A DNA stretch of 64,000 nucleotides from Planctomycetota bacterium (GCA_016125255.1 WGMD01000009.1:124001-188000), one strand, 5' to 3'. Numbered from the stretch's first letter, positions 52,712-62,264 are shown. Numbers and translations: made by a program. Notes: generated by a model not told the origin, from the sequence alone.

Positions 52712-54505
52712 ATGGCGCGATTGGCTTTGGCGCTGGTATTGGCGCAGCTGGCGATGAACAGCATGGTGTTGCCGGTGCGCGCTGAGACACCCCAGCAGCA
52801 TGCGACGCGCATGGCCTGGTGGCGCGAGGCGCGCTTCGGCATGTTCGTGCATTGGGGTGTCTACGCCGTCCCCGCCGGCGAATACGACGGCAGGGAAGTG
52901 AAGGGCCCCAGCGAATGGCTCATGAACAACGCGCCCGTGCCGGTCGGCGAATACGTCAAGTACGCCAGCCGGTTCAATCCGGCGAAGTACGATCCCGCCG
53001 CATGGGTCGCCGCGGCGAAGGCGGCGGGCATGAAGTACATCGTCATCACGTCCAAGCATCACGATGGCTTTTGCCTCTGGGACTCGAAGGTGACCGACTA
53101 CGACGTGGTGGACGCGACGCCGTACGGCAAGGACCTGCTCGCGCCGCTCGCCGCCGAGTGCCGCAAGCAGGGGCTGCACTTCGGCGTGTACTACTCGATC
53201 ATGGACTGGCATCACCCATCGCAGGAACCCGGCGGCAAAAACGGCCAGTACAGCCCGACGAAAATGAAGGACGGCAAAAAGCCCGAGTATGTCGCTTACA
53301 TGAAAGCGCAGCTCAAGGAGCTGACCGACGAGCTGAGCCCTGAAGTTTTCTGGTTCGACGGCGAATGGCCGGACTGGTGGACCGAAGCGGACGGGCGCGA
53401 TTTGTACGATTACCTGTTGTCGCTCAATCCGAATGTCATCGTCAACAATCGCGTCGGCAAGGGCCGCAAGGGCATGGAAGGTTTGAGCAAGAGCGATCAG
53501 CAGTACGCCGGCGACTTCGGCACGCCGGAGCAGCGGATTCCGCCGCAGGGTTTGCCCGGCGTGGATTGGGAATCGTGCATGACGATGAACAATTCGTGGG
53601 GCTACAAGAAGACGGACCATCAGTTCAAATCCGCCCCCGACCTGATCCGCAACCTCATCGACATCGCCTCCAAAGGCGGCAACTACCTGCTCAACGTCGG
53701 ACCCACGGCCGAGGGTGAAATCCCCGCCGAAAGTCTCGATCGTCTCGCGGCGATCGGACAATGGATGACGATCAATGGTGATGCGATTCACGGCTCGACC
53801 GCCAGTCCGTTCCCCGCGATCCCGGCATGGGGTCGCGTCACGACGGGGGATCACAAACTCTACCTTTGCGTTTTCGACTGGCCCAAGGATCACCAGCTCG
53901 TCGTGCCGCGCCTGCACAATCAGGTTCCGGGGCAGTATCTCATCAGTAATCCAACCGGCAAAATCAAGCTTCAGCCGAACATCGATTCGTGGACCATCCT
54001 CCTGCCCGACGCGGCGCCGGATGCGACGGCGAGCGTGGTCGTGATGGAGATCGAAGGGAACACGGCGCCTGTGACCGACGAGCCGTTCGTCGTCGAGCAG
54101 GGGACCGATGGTTCAATCACGCTCGCCGCTCACAACGCCACGACGCACGGCAAACTTGTCCGCTACGAACCACAACCCTACAAAAACACCGTCGGTTACT
54201 GGGCGAATCCCGATGACTGGTACGACTGGCAATTCACCGTGACGAAGCCCGGCTCGTTCCAGGTCGTCATTCAACAGGGATGCGGCAAAGGCAACGGCGG
54301 CAGCGACGTGTCCGTCACCGTCGACGATCAGGCGATTCAGTTCACCGTGCAGGACACCGGCGGATTTCAGAACTTCATCGACCGCGGCATCGGCATCGTC
54401 ACCCTCGACAAACCCGGCCCGCACACGCTCGCCATCCACTGCCTCAAAAAAGCCAGGTCCGCCGTCATGGACTGCCGCCAGGTCCTGCTCATCCCAACGA
54501 AGTGA
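52712..54505 (+). CDS. exported alpha-L-fucosidase, GH29
   Basis: This 597-residue enzyme has a signal peptide (to about PVRAE), a GH29 TIM barrel (about 30-360) with the conserved [11 protein letters not shown] and [11 protein letters not shown] segments and catalytic nucleophile D216 in FWFDGEW, and a C-terminal beta domain (about 460-595) shared with the preceding gene. GGAGG (52698-52702) decides ATG 52712 over TTG 52688. It should release alpha-linked fucose from exported or extracellular glycans. The acid/base residue was not assigned by eye. Confidence 0.95.
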   Translation: MARLALALVLAQLAMNSMVLPVRAETPQQHATRMAWWREARFGMFVHWGVYAVPAGEYDGREVKGPSEWLMNNAPVPVGEYVKYASRFNPAKYDPAAWVAAAKAAGMKYIVITSKHHDGFCLWDSKVTDYDVVDATPYGKDLLAPLAAECRKQGLHFGVYYSIMDWHHPSQEPGGKNGQYSPTKMKDGKKPEYVAYMKAQLKELTDELSPEVFWFDGEWPDWWTEADGRDLYDYLLSLNPNVIVNNRVGKGRKGMEGLSKSDQQYAGDFGTPEQRIPPQGLPGVDWESCMTMNNSWGYKKTDHQFKSAPDLIRNLIDIASKGGNYLLNVGPTAEGEIPAESLDRLAAIGQWMTINGDAIHGSTASPFPAIPAWGRVTTGDHKLYLCVFDWPKDHQLVVPRLHNQVPGQYLISNPTGKIKLQPNIDSWTILLPDAAPDATASVVVMEIEGNTAPVTDEPFVVEQGTDGSITLAAHNATTHGKLVRYEPQPYKNTVGYWANPDDWYDWQFTVTKPGSFQVVIQQGCGKGNGGSDVSVTVDDQAIQFTVQDTGGFQNFIDRGIGIVTLDKPGPHTLAIHCLKKARSAVMDCRQVLLIPTK

Positions 54506-54511
54506 CCGCGC

Positions 54512-55918
54512 CTACTTCGTGTAACCGGCCGTCCCGTCGGCCTGAACTTTCCAATGCCAGCGGTCGATGTAGACCTGCGCCGGTTTGAAGTCGTCATGCG
54601 TCTCCGCCAGCCGGCGCGTCAGCAGGGCGTCGAGCTTCGTCTTCAGATCGTTCGCCGCCGGGTCGTCGATGAGATTGCGAAGCTGGTACGGGTCCGTCTG
54701 ATTGTCGTACAGAAGCCACGGCCCGTTCAGATCGCGGGCATAGGTGTAACGCTCGGTCCGCACGCCGCGGAATTCCTTGCCGCCGCGCGCCCGCGTCCAT
54801 TCGCCGAACGGCGCGGGGCACGTGATCAGCGCCGCATTGTCCTTGTTCGGATTGTCGCCGCCTTTCATGTACCCGCTGTAATCGAGCCCTTCGACCGTGT
54901 CGGGAATCGGCACGCCCGCCAGCCCCAGCAGCGTCGGCATGATGTCCTCCGAATTCATCGGCGTGTCGATTCGTTTGCCGTCCTCACCGAGTCCCGCCGG
55001 GTAATGCCAGAGCATCGGCGTGCGGATCGATTCGTCCCACGGTTTCTGCTTTCGGATCATGCCCTGCGACCCGAGCATGGCGCCGTGATCGGAGGTGAAC
55101 ACCACGATCGTGTCGCGCTCGATACCCGTCTCGCGCAGCGTGTCCATCAGTTCGCCAATGCAGTGATCGAGCGCGGTGCAATGGGCGTAATAGCCGGCCA
55201 GATCAATGCGCGATTGCTTCTCATGCTCCGCCGGCACGTTCTCGCGCAGCTTCAGCGAAGCCGGGTCGTACATGTCGCGATATTCCTTCGGCGCGGTCTG
55301 ATACGGATTGTGCGGCGGACCCCACGACAGTACCAGCGCGAACGGCTTGTCGCCCTTGGCGTGATCGCGAATGTATTTTTGCGCATCAGCCGTCTGTGCA
55401 AACGCGTCATATCCTTCCCAAAATTGTTTGGTCGGGTCATCCCCTTCAAAGTACGGCGAGTGGTTGTAGTCGTGCGTGCAGTCGAGCACTTTCCAATATT
55501 CGAATCCGTGCTGCCGCTCCTTGGGGATGTACGACTCGCGATGATTCCCGTCCAGGTGCCACTTACCGATGTATCCGGTCGTGTAACCGGCGGCGATCAG
55601 CGCGGGGGCGAGCGTCGTCGCATTGGTTTGCAGCGGCACGTCATTGAGAAAGACGCCATGCGTGAGCGGGCGCTGCCCCGTGATAAGCGAAGCGCGGAAC
55701 GGGCAGCACACCGGCTGACTCGACACCGCGTTGAAAAGATCCGCCGACCGAGCCGCCAGCTTGTCGAGCTGAGGCGTCTTGACGTTGGGGTCCCCGGCGT
55801 AGCCCGTCGCCTGCGCCCGCCACATGTCGCCGAACACGATGAGGATGTTCGGCTTCTTCGCGGCGTCGACAGCGCCCGCAGCGACCAGTACGATTAACAG
55901 TGCGAGAAGTTGTTTCAT
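54512..55918 (-). CDS. exported sulfatase
   Basis: This 468-residue protein has a signal peptide (MKQLLALLIVLVAAGAVDA) and the S1 sulfatase fold. C71 in CCPFR is the residue predicted to become formylglycine, and the second signature GYIGKWHLDG follows, with the metal site DHGAMLGSQG near residue 300. An anaerobic- or FGE-type maturation enzyme must be encoded elsewhere. Start 55918 is preferred to 55927 because TAAAAT ends seven bases upstream, as for several leaderless-type genes here. It is convergent with the fucosidase, and together they suggest use of a sulfated fucose-containing glycan. Confidence 0.93.
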   Translation of the reverse strand: MKQLLALLIVLVAAGAVDAAKKPNILIVFGDMWRAQATGYAGDPNVKTPQLDKLAARSADLFNAVSSQPVCCPFRASLITGQRPLTHGVFLNDVPLQTNATTLAPALIAAGYTTGYIGKWHLDGNHRESYIPKERQHGFEYWKVLDCTHDYNHSPYFEGDDPTKQFWEGYDAFAQTADAQKYIRDHAKGDKPFALVLSWGPPHNPYQTAPKEYRDMYDPASLKLRENVPAEHEKQSRIDLAGYYAHCTALDHCIGELMDTLRETGIERDTIVVFTSDHGAMLGSQGMIRKQKPWDESIRTPMLWHYPAGLGEDGKRIDTPMNSEDIMPTLLGLAGVPIPDTVEGLDYSGYMKGGDNPNKDNAALITCPAPFGEWTRARGGKEFRGVRTERYTYARDLNGPWLLYDNQTDPYQLRNLIDDPAANDLKTKLDALLTRRLAETHDDFKPAQVYIDRWHWKVQADGTAGYTK

Positions 55919-55925
55919 GATTCGC

Positions 55926-55931
55926 ATTTTA
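55926..55931 (-). promoter_or_regulatory. -10 element immediately before the sulfatase start
   Basis: TAAAAT ends seven bases before ATG 55918. The terminator at 55950-55981 isolates the gene from upstream transcription, so a promoter is needed here. The -35 is weak. Confidence 0.38.
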
Positions 55932-55949
55932 CGCCGCCTTCGCGCATGA

Positions 55950-55981
55950 GAAAGCTCAGGGATGGCCATCCCTGAGCTTTC
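55950..55981. terminator. 32-bp perfect palindrome, terminator of the DUF4139 gene
   Basis: GAAAGCTCAGGGATGG is followed directly by its exact reverse complement. It lies between the DUF4139 stop and the sulfatase gene. The A- and T-rich ends resemble an intrinsic terminator of either direction, although the T-run is short. Confidence 0.7.
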
Positions 55982-56000
55982 GGTGATTCGGTTCCGTGGA

Positions 56001-58115
56001 TTATCCGCCGATTGTCAACCCGTTGACGTAGTCGACGAGTTCATTGTTCTTGGCGTCGATGGACTTCGTCAGGTCGTCGATCTGCTTCTGAAGCTTTTCG
56101 ATCGTATCCTCTTCCTCCGAGAGCTTGGTGATGTAGCGCTTGCCGAGGGTCGAGTCATTGCCGACACTCGCCAGGTTCTTGCGCAGGCGGTCCTGGCCCT
56201 GCTGAATCTCATTGAGCTGGCGCTGCAGTTCGTTGCGCTGGCCTTGCAGACCCGCGAGCTCCTGCTTCATGGCGACCGCCTTCGCGAGGGCGTCCCGCAC
56301 CTTGGCGTCGATCTGCTTCTGATTGATGTAGAACACGAGCATGTCGGGCGAGGAGGGAATGATTGCGATCGACTGCGTCATCGGCTGCTGTTCCTTGACG
56401 GAGAACTTGCCCGACTGACCGGCGTCGACGCCCACGCGGAAGCGGTACACGTTGGGCGTCTTCTCTTCGTACGCCTTGGGCTCGATCAGGTCGCGCCCGT
56501 TGTAGAATGGATGCTCGATGATCATTTCGCGCTTGACCTTGGCCTTGTTCTTGATGACGTAGTCCTGCTGGTAGGTGTTCATGCGCGTCACGTACAGCAC
56601 GCCGCGCACAATCTTCACGCCGGTCATTTCCTGATCGTTCTTCATCGACGGATCGACCGTCACCGCCAGGTCGACCGCGTAGCTGAGCAGTCGCTTTTCA
56701 TCGGGCGCCATGTGCCCGATCTGCGCGTCGCCGGCGTAGGCCCCGCCGTCAAACACGGTCACCGGCCCGCCCATGAGCTTGAACCCGGTGTCGTTGGTGA
56801 GGTACACGCCGTTGAGCGGATGCGTGGCGAGTTCCTGCTGGTTGTAGATGCTGACTTTCTCGGCCTTGATCTCCTTGTTGACGATCGGCAGCATGGCCGA
56901 GCGTCGTCGCGAGAGATTGATCGGATGCTGGAGCGTGTATTCGAAAAGCTCGCCGAGATCGCCCGCCGAAGCGATCGACTGCACGCCGCCGCTCAGGTCC
57001 ACCTGCTTCTTCGCGGCGTCCTGCTGCATCGCCAGCCCGCGCCCCGCGAACCCGCCGTTTTGCGCCATCGCCCCCGGCGCCATCGGCGCCGCCGCCATCG
57101 CGGCCTTCTCCATCACCTTGCGCCGATCCGCCTGACGCTCCCGTTCTTCGCCGCCCTCCGCACGCAGGTTCGCCAGCTTGTCCGTCGCCTCGATGCCTTC
57201 GTCGTAGCGCTTGGGCGTCAGCGATGCGAAAAGCTCCGGCACGACGACCGGCCGCGGCACATACAGCGGCGTATACAGGTCCATCACGAACGACATCGGC
57301 CGACCGCTCACCAGCGACAGCGTCACATCCTTCCAGTCGCTGTCGCTCGTGTTCTCGACGATCGCCCAGCCCTGAAGCAGCGGCTTCTTCTCCGAAAGGT
57401 CCAGCCGATACGACGTCTTCCAGATCGGCGTCTCGACCAGATAGCCGACCCGCACGCGCCGCTCGCCTTCGCCGGCGAAGCGAATCTCGACGGGTTTGCG
57501 ATCCTTGTCGCGCGACTGAACGAGCAGCGACAACGCCTGATTCAACTCCTGCTGAAGCTTCTGATCCGAGAGCGTCAGACTCTGCACGTTGTTCATGTTC
57601 ACCGACCGGATGCCCGTCGGAGTCACCAGGTGCAGGATGTACTCCGTCACCGTCGCTTCGGGGTTGCCGATGACTTTCGTCTTGCTTTCGACGTTCAGAA
57701 TGGATCCGGTGATCCTGTCCGGCGCTTCGATGACGACTTGCGCGCCGCGAAGCTGCGTGAGCAGTTCGGGCAGGGTGGGGTTGTCGGAGATGTCCACGCC
57801 GAAGCTGTGCAGCGCGCGTTCGATGGGCTCCTGCGACGGGTAGGACACGCTCGAGACGTTGCCCCCGTCCGCGTCCATGAGCACCATCGACTTGAGCACG
57901 TCATTGATCTGGTCGGCCTTGAACATGAGCTCCATGTTCGCATTGCCTTTGACCTTCCCGCTGTGCTCGAAGTAGCCGACGCCGCTGGAAAAGAGCACTG
58001 CCCGGGTGACAGGCAATTCAGTGTCCGGCTGCTGCTGCTGGCCGAAGGCCGCCGTGCCCAGAAGGGCGCCGATCATGACCCAAACCCAATGCCGCATCGC
58101 CATTTGCCTGCGCAT
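56001..58115 (-). CDS. exported DUF4139-domain protein
   Basis: This 704-residue protein starts at ATG 58115, with AGGAG seven bases upstream. After a signal peptide (to about AAFGQQQ) comes a beta-rich DUF4139 region (about 195-600; SYRLDLSEKKPLLQGWAIVENTSD), with an Ala/Met-rich low-complexity insert near 320-350, and a C-terminal coiled coil (about 600-695; many Gln/Leu/Lys heptads). DUF4139 proteins include mucoidy-inhibitor-A-like proteins, with roles in the envelope that are not well defined. It is transcribed in the same direction as rpsA but is separated by a strong terminator. Confidence 0.82.
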   Translation of the reverse strand: MRRQMAMRHWVWVMIGALLGTAAFGQQQQPDTELPVTRAVLFSSGVGYFEHSGKVKGNANMELMFKADQINDVLKSMVLMDADGGNVSSVSYPSQEPIERALHSFGVDISDNPTLPELLTQLRGAQVVIEAPDRITGSILNVESKTKVIGNPEATVTEYILHLVTPTGIRSVNMNNVQSLTLSDQKLQQELNQALSLLVQSRDKDRKPVEIRFAGEGERRVRVGYLVETPIWKTSYRLDLSEKKPLLQGWAIVENTSDSDWKDVTLSLVSGRPMSFVMDLYTPLYVPRPVVVPELFASLTPKRYDEGIEATDKLANLRAEGGEERERQADRRKVMEKAAMAAAPMAPGAMAQNGGFAGRGLAMQQDAAKKQVDLSGGVQSIASAGDLGELFEYTLQHPINLSRRRSAMLPIVNKEIKAEKVSIYNQQELATHPLNGVYLTNDTGFKLMGGPVTVFDGGAYAGDAQIGHMAPDEKRLLSYAVDLAVTVDPSMKNDQEMTGVKIVRGVLYVTRMNTYQQDYVIKNKAKVKREMIIEHPFYNGRDLIEPKAYEEKTPNVYRFRVGVDAGQSGKFSVKEQQPMTQSIAIIPSSPDMLVFYINQKQIDAKVRDALAKAVAMKQELAGLQGQRNELQRQLNEIQQGQDRLRKNLASVGNDSTLGKRYITKLSEEEDTIEKLQKQIDDLTKSIDAKNNELVDYVNGLTIGG

Positions 58116-58195
58116 CACGAAGCTCCTTGTGATCGATTGCATGGTGCCACCCTTCCAGACGCACAACACCCCGGGGCGTTCAAATCATTTTACGA

Positions 58196-58233
58196 CAAAA
58201 AAGACAGGACGCACGGGCCAGCCGTGCGTCCTG
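58196..58233 (-). terminator. intrinsic terminator of rpsA
   Basis: On the minus strand a perfect 12-bp stem (CAGGACGCACGG and its complement) with a five-base loop is followed by TCTTTTTTG. It starts 25 bases past the rpsA stop. It is the clearest intrinsic terminator of the window. Confidence 0.92.
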
Positions 58234-58258
58234 CGTCAATTCAAACTGAACCGATCGA

Positions 58259-60064
58259 TCACTCGCCGGCGTCGTCCTTGTCCTTGCCGGTCTTCGCACC
58301 GCCGGGACCGAAGCTGATCTTGTCGGTGCCGAGGATGTTGGCATGTGCATCCATGCCGCCGCGGGACGGCTGCACGCTGTCCGACGAACGGAACGATTCG
58401 CTGCCGCCCTCGGACTCGCCCGGAAGCTGAGCACGCTTCAGCGACAGGCCGATCTTGCGCTCTTCGACGTCGACGCGGAGGATCTTGACCTCCAGGTCCT
58501 CGCCGACCTTGACCACATCCTGCGGGTTCTCTACCTTGTGGTCCGCCAGCTCGGAGATATGGAGCAGGCCTTCCAGGTCCTCTTCGAGTTCGACGAACAC
58601 GCCGAAGTTGGTGATCTTCGTGACCTTGCCGTGCACGACCATGCCCGGCTGATAGTGCGTCGGGATCGCTTCGATCCACGGGTCTTCGGAAAGCTGCTTG
58701 ACGCCCAGACTGACGCGCTGCTTCTCCTGATCAACTTCGAGCACGATGCACTTGATCTCCTGACCCTTCTTAAGCAGCTCGTTGGGGTGAGCCACCTTCT
58801 TGGTCCACGACAGATCGCTGACGTGCAGCATGCCGTCGATGCCCGGCTCGATCTCGACGAAAGCGCCGTAGTTCGTGAGGTTCCGCACGATGCCGTCGAT
58901 GACGGTGCCGGGCGGGTACTTGTCGGCGACAAGATCCCACGGGTTCACTTCCGCCTGCTTCATGCCCAGACTGATTTCCTGCTTGTCGCGGTTGATGTCG
59001 AGCACGACGACTTCGACCATGTCGCCGGCGTTGACGATCTCCGACGGGTGATTGACCCGGCGGGTCCACGACATTTCGCTGATGTGTACGAGGCCTTCGA
59101 TGCCGTCCTCGAGCTTGACGAAGGCGCCGTAGCTGACGATGTTGACGACTTCGCCCTTGACCTTGGAGCTGATCGGGTACTTGTCCGCGATCGAGTCCCA
59201 TGGATTGGCCTCACGCTGCTTGAGCCCCAGCGCGATCTTCTCCTTCTCGCGGTCGATCGAAAGCACCTTGACCTCGATCTCCTGATTGATGCTGAGCATC
59301 TCCGAAGGATGATTGACCCGGCCCCAGCTCATGTCCGTCACGTGCAGCAGGCCGTCGAGCCCGCCGATGTCCACGAACGCGCCGAAGTCGGCGATGTTTT
59401 TGACCACGCCCTTGACGAGATCGCCCTCGGTGAGCGTCGTGAGCAGTTTCTCGCGCTTCTCGGCCCGCTCCTCTTCGACGAGCTTACGGCGGGAGATGAC
59501 GATGTTGCGGCGGTCGGTGTCGATCTTGAGGATCTTCGCCTTGATCTTCTTGCCGATGTACTCGCCGATGTCGGCGGGGCGGCGGATGTCCACCTGCGAC
59601 GCCGGCAGGAACACCGGCACGCCGATGTCCACCAGCAGACCGCCCTTGATCTTCCGCATGACCTTGCCTTCGACTTCGTCGCCCTCGGCCTTCTCGGTGA
59701 TGATCCGCTCCCAGCCGCGGATGCGATCGGCCTTGCGCTTCGATAGCTGAATCACGCCGTTCTCGGCTTCGAGATTCTCCAGCAGCACTTCGAACGTGCT
59801 CCCGAGCTTGATCTCCTCGAACTCGTCGAACTCGCTCTTGTTGACCAGGCCCTCGCTCTTGAAGCCGACGTCCACGACGACGTCATCGCCGGCGAAACCG
59901 ACGACGCGCCCCGTGAGAATCTTGCCCCGCGTGATGTCCGAGACTTCGTCGCCGAGGAACGATGCAAGATCGTTGCCCAGCTCGTTGGCCTCGGTCATCA
60001 GCGCGTTGGCGCTTAACGCCTCATCTTCGAGTTCTTTGATCAGATTGAAATCAACCACAGACAT
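58259..60064 (-). CDS. rpsA: 30S ribosomal protein S1
   Basis: This 601-residue protein has six S1 RNA-binding domains, from GKILTGRVVGFAGDDVVVD (about 47) through GDLVKGVVKNIADFGAFVD and GEVVNIVSYGAFVKLEDG to GKVTKITNFGVFVELEED (about 475). A Ser/Gly/Asp-rich tail follows (about 560-601). Starts at 60064 (MSVVDF) and 60079 (MHIKDMSVV) are both possible. Neither has a normally spaced Shine-Dalgarno, a feature also known for E. coli rpsA. The 5' leader contains three hairpins. It ends at a strong terminator. Confidence 0.95.
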   Translation of the reverse strand: MSVVDFNLIKELEDEALSANALMTEANELGNDLASFLGDEVSDITRGKILTGRVVGFAGDDVVVDVGFKSEGLVNKSEFDEFEEIKLGSTFEVLLENLEAENGVIQLSKRKADRIRGWERIITEKAEGDEVEGKVMRKIKGGLLVDIGVPVFLPASQVDIRRPADIGEYIGKKIKAKILKIDTDRRNIVISRRKLVEEERAEKREKLLTTLTEGDLVKGVVKNIADFGAFVDIGGLDGLLHVTDMSWGRVNHPSEMLSINQEIEVKVLSIDREKEKIALGLKQREANPWDSIADKYPISSKVKGEVVNIVSYGAFVKLEDGIEGLVHISEMSWTRRVNHPSEIVNAGDMVEVVVLDINRDKQEISLGMKQAEVNPWDLVADKYPPGTVIDGIVRNLTNYGAFVEIEPGIDGMLHVSDLSWTKKVAHPNELLKKGQEIKCIVLEVDQEKQRVSLGVKQLSEDPWIEAIPTHYQPGMVVHGKVTKITNFGVFVELEEDLEGLLHISELADHKVENPQDVVKVGEDLEVKILRVDVEERKIGLSLKRAQLPGESEGGSESFRSSDSVQPSRGGMDAHANILGTDKISFGPGGAKTGKDKDDAGE

Positions 60065-60079
60065 GTCCTTTATGTGCAT

Positions 60080-60174
60080 GCCTCGATGCCGGACATCCTG
60101 TCCGCGAGGCCGGCGACGAATCCCGAACGGGGTCGTCGCCCTGGTCTTTCCGGCCGCCGGATTCACACGAATCC
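60080..60174 (-). promoter_or_regulatory. three-hairpin rpsA leader, possible S1 autoregulatory site
   Basis: On the rpsA mRNA the order is: GGATTC-GTGT-GAATCC (60174-60159); GGCGAC with GTCGCC enclosing CCC/GGG (60140-60112); and GCCTCG-CGGACA, loop GGA, TGTCCG-gcat-CGAGGC (60110-60080). The last hairpin ends 16 bases before ATG 60064 and shows a GGA loop. In enterobacteria the rpsA leader also has hairpins with GGA loops and a weak Shine-Dalgarno, and S1 represses its own synthesis there. Confidence 0.5.
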
Positions 60175-60201
60175 GCTCCACGGCCCGGAGGGGAACCGGC
60201 C

Positions 60202-60207
60202 AGTATA
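60202..60207 (-). promoter_or_regulatory. -10 element of the rpsA promoter
   Basis: TATACT (5 of 6) on the minus strand lies about 140 bases before the rpsA ATG, which would give a structured leader of about 130 bases. The -35 is not clear. Confidence 0.4.
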
Positions 60208-60404
60208 GCAGGCCCGCCATAGCCGGGCCACTGAGCCGCTTCCGCGCCGAATCATGTACGTGGTACGACGAAAAATATGGCCAAATCGCTGGCAAATCGT
60301 TAAAAACACGCGAATTGGCCAGTGCAAGGTGGATCGACCCGATCGGGCCGTTACGATGCCGATACGGATGACTTTCACGGCCGGCCATCGCCGCGTGATC
60401 GTCG

Positions 60405-60410
60405 TATGAT
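60405..60410 (+). promoter_or_regulatory. -10 element for the NAGGN operon
   Basis: TATGAT (5 of 6) lies 60 bases before GTG 60471. The -35 (CGGCCA, 17 bases upstream) is only 3 of 6, which could suit an activated, osmotically controlled promoter. Confidence 0.38.
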
Positions 60411-60470
60411 CGTCCCCGGTTCCCCTCATCATTCGTTTTCCCCCATTCAAAACCAAGGAGCTCGACCCAA

Positions 60471-62243
60471 GTGTGTGGCATTTGCGGTGAAGTGGCATTT
60501 GACGGCCTGCCGCCGGCGACGGATGTCGTCGGCGAAATGAATCGACGACTCACGCCCCGAGGCCCCGACGCCGAGGGACTCTACCGGCACAACGGCTCCA
60601 TCTTCGGACATCGACGACTCGCCATCATCGACCTCTCCCCCAAGTCCGATCAACCGATGATCGACAAGAAACTCGGCCTCGGGATCGTCTACAACGGCGA
60701 AATCTACAACTACCGCGAACTGAAACGCGAGCTCTACCGCCTCGGGTACCACTTCTTTTCCGAAGGCGACACCGAAGTGCTGCTCAAGGCGTATCACGCT
60801 TGGGGCGAGTCGTTCGTCGAACAGCTCAATGGCATGTTCGCCTTCGCCATCTGGGATCAGAAGACCGGCCGCGTCGTCCTCGGGCGCGATCGGCTGGGCA
60901 TCAAGCCGCTGTACTACGAACTGACGCCGCAGCGGCTGCGCTTCGCGTCGACCTTGCCCGCCATGATCGCCGCGGGCGATGTCGATACGTCGATCGACCC
61001 GATCGCGCTGCATCATTACATGACCTTCCACGCCGTCGTCCCCGCGCCGTACACGATGTTCAAAGGTGTGCGCAAACTGCCCCCCGCGACGATTATGACG
61101 ATCGAATCCAGCGGGCAGGCGAAGTCCAAAACCTATTGGCATCCACAGTTCAACCGGCGCGAAGAAGACGCCAAACTCACCGCGGCGGATTGGCAGGAAC
61201 TGATCCTCGATACGCTGCGCCGCTCGGTCAAACGCCGATTCATCGCCGATGTCCCCGTCGGCGTCCTGCTGTCGGGCGGGCTTGATTCGAGTCTCGTCGT
61301 GGGCCTCCTCGCCGAGTCCGGCCAGCAGCATCTCAACACGTTCTCGATCGGCTTCGAGTCCGTCAACGGCGAGGCCGGCAACGAGTTCAAGTATTCCGAC
61401 CTGATCGCCAGGCACTTCGGCACGGAGCATCACCGCATTGCCGTCGAGTCCCCGCAGGCGATGGAACTTTTGCCCCGCTGCATCGAAGCGATGAGCGAAC
61501 CGATGGTCAGTCACGATGTGATCGGCTTCTACCTCCTTTCGCAGGAAGTCGCCAAGCATGTCAAGGTTGTGCAGAGCGGGCAGGGGGCCGACGAAGTCTT
61601 CGCGGGCTATCACTGGTACCCCTCGATGGCGGCGAGCAAGGACGCTGTGACGGATTACGCGCGCGTGTTCTTCGACCGCCATCACGAGGACTACATCAAG
61701 GCCGTCAGCGCCGAATATGCGGACGACGACTTCTCGCGCGCGTTCGTGGCGGAGCATTTCGCGCAGTCCGGCGCGGACGCACCGATCGACAAGGCCCTGC
61801 GCCTCGACACGACGATCATGCTCGTGGACGACCCCGTCAAGCGCGTCGACAACATGACGATGGCGTGGGGCCTCGAAGCTCGCGTGCCCTTTCTCGATCA
61901 CGAACTGGTCGAACTCGCCGGCCGCATCCCGCCGCAGCTCAAGATCGCTTCCGACGGCAAGGGCGTGCTCAAGGACGCGGCCCGGAAGGTGATCCCCCAT
62001 GACGTGATCGACCGGGAAAAGGGCTACTTTCCGATGCCGGCGCTCAAGTACCTGCGCGGCGAATTTCTCGAAAAAGTGCGCGAAGTGCTCACCGACCCGG
62101 CGGCCCGGAAGCGCGGCCTGTTCAATCACGACTACGTGAACACGCTTCTCGCCGCCCCCGACGAGCACATCACGCCGCTGCGCGGCTCCAAGCTCTGGCA
62201 GATCGCCCTGCTGGAGTGGTGGCTTCAGACTCATCAGAAGTGA
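60471..62243 (+). CDS. asnO: N-acetylglutaminylglutamine amidotransferase, asparagine-synthase family
   Basis: This 590-residue enzyme starts at GTG 60471 (AAGGAG ten bases upstream), which places Cys2 as the N-terminal glutaminase nucleophile (MCGICGEVAF). The synthetase domain has the PPi-loop LLSGGLDSSLV (about residue 267) and the GQGADEVFAGY segment. The length, the TFHAVVPAPYTMFKGVRKLPP region and above all the next gene (a GNAT plus ATP-grasp fusion) identify the subfamily that amidates N-acetylglutaminylglutamine to the osmolyte NAGGN, rather than a housekeeping AsnB. Confidence 0.9.
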   Translation: MCGICGEVAFDGLPPATDVVGEMNRRLTPRGPDAEGLYRHNGSIFGHRRLAIIDLSPKSDQPMIDKKLGLGIVYNGEIYNYRELKRELYRLGYHFFSEGDTEVLLKAYHAWGESFVEQLNGMFAFAIWDQKTGRVVLGRDRLGIKPLYYELTPQRLRFASTLPAMIAAGDVDTSIDPIALHHYMTFHAVVPAPYTMFKGVRKLPPATIMTIESSGQAKSKTYWHPQFNRREEDAKLTAADWQELILDTLRRSVKRRFIADVPVGVLLSGGLDSSLVVGLLAESGQQHLNTFSIGFESVNGEAGNEFKYSDLIARHFGTEHHRIAVESPQAMELLPRCIEAMSEPMVSHDVIGFYLLSQEVAKHVKVVQSGQGADEVFAGYHWYPSMAASKDAVTDYARVFFDRHHEDYIKAVSAEYADDDFSRAFVAEHFAQSGADAPIDKALRLDTTIMLVDDPVKRVDNMTMAWGLEARVPFLDHELVELAGRIPPQLKIASDGKGVLKDAARKVIPHDVIDREKGYFPMPALKYLRGEFLEKVREVLTDPAARKRGLFNHDYVNTLLAAPDEHITPLRGSKLWQIALLEWWLQTHQK

Positions 62244-62264
62244 ATTCACGGAAGGATTCGACCC

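Larger units (their letters stand above)
60065..60470. other. divergent control region between rpsA and the NAGGN operon
   Basis: This 406-base gap has the rpsA leader (60065 to about 60195) with three hairpins, the rpsA -10 TATACT (60207-60202), and to the right TATGAT (60405-60410) as a -10 for the asparagine-synthase-like gene. The middle part (60210-60400) shows no gene. Confidence 0.6.

Noticed and set aside
55962-58430. 822-codon plus-strand open frame
   Set aside because: It is antisense to the DUF4139 gene, which has a signal peptide, a ribosome-binding site and recognisable domains.
61250-61300. Assignment of the asparagine-synthase-like gene as housekeeping asnB
   Set aside because: The adjoining GNAT/ATP-grasp fusion gene makes the NAGGN amidotransferase assignment much more likely.
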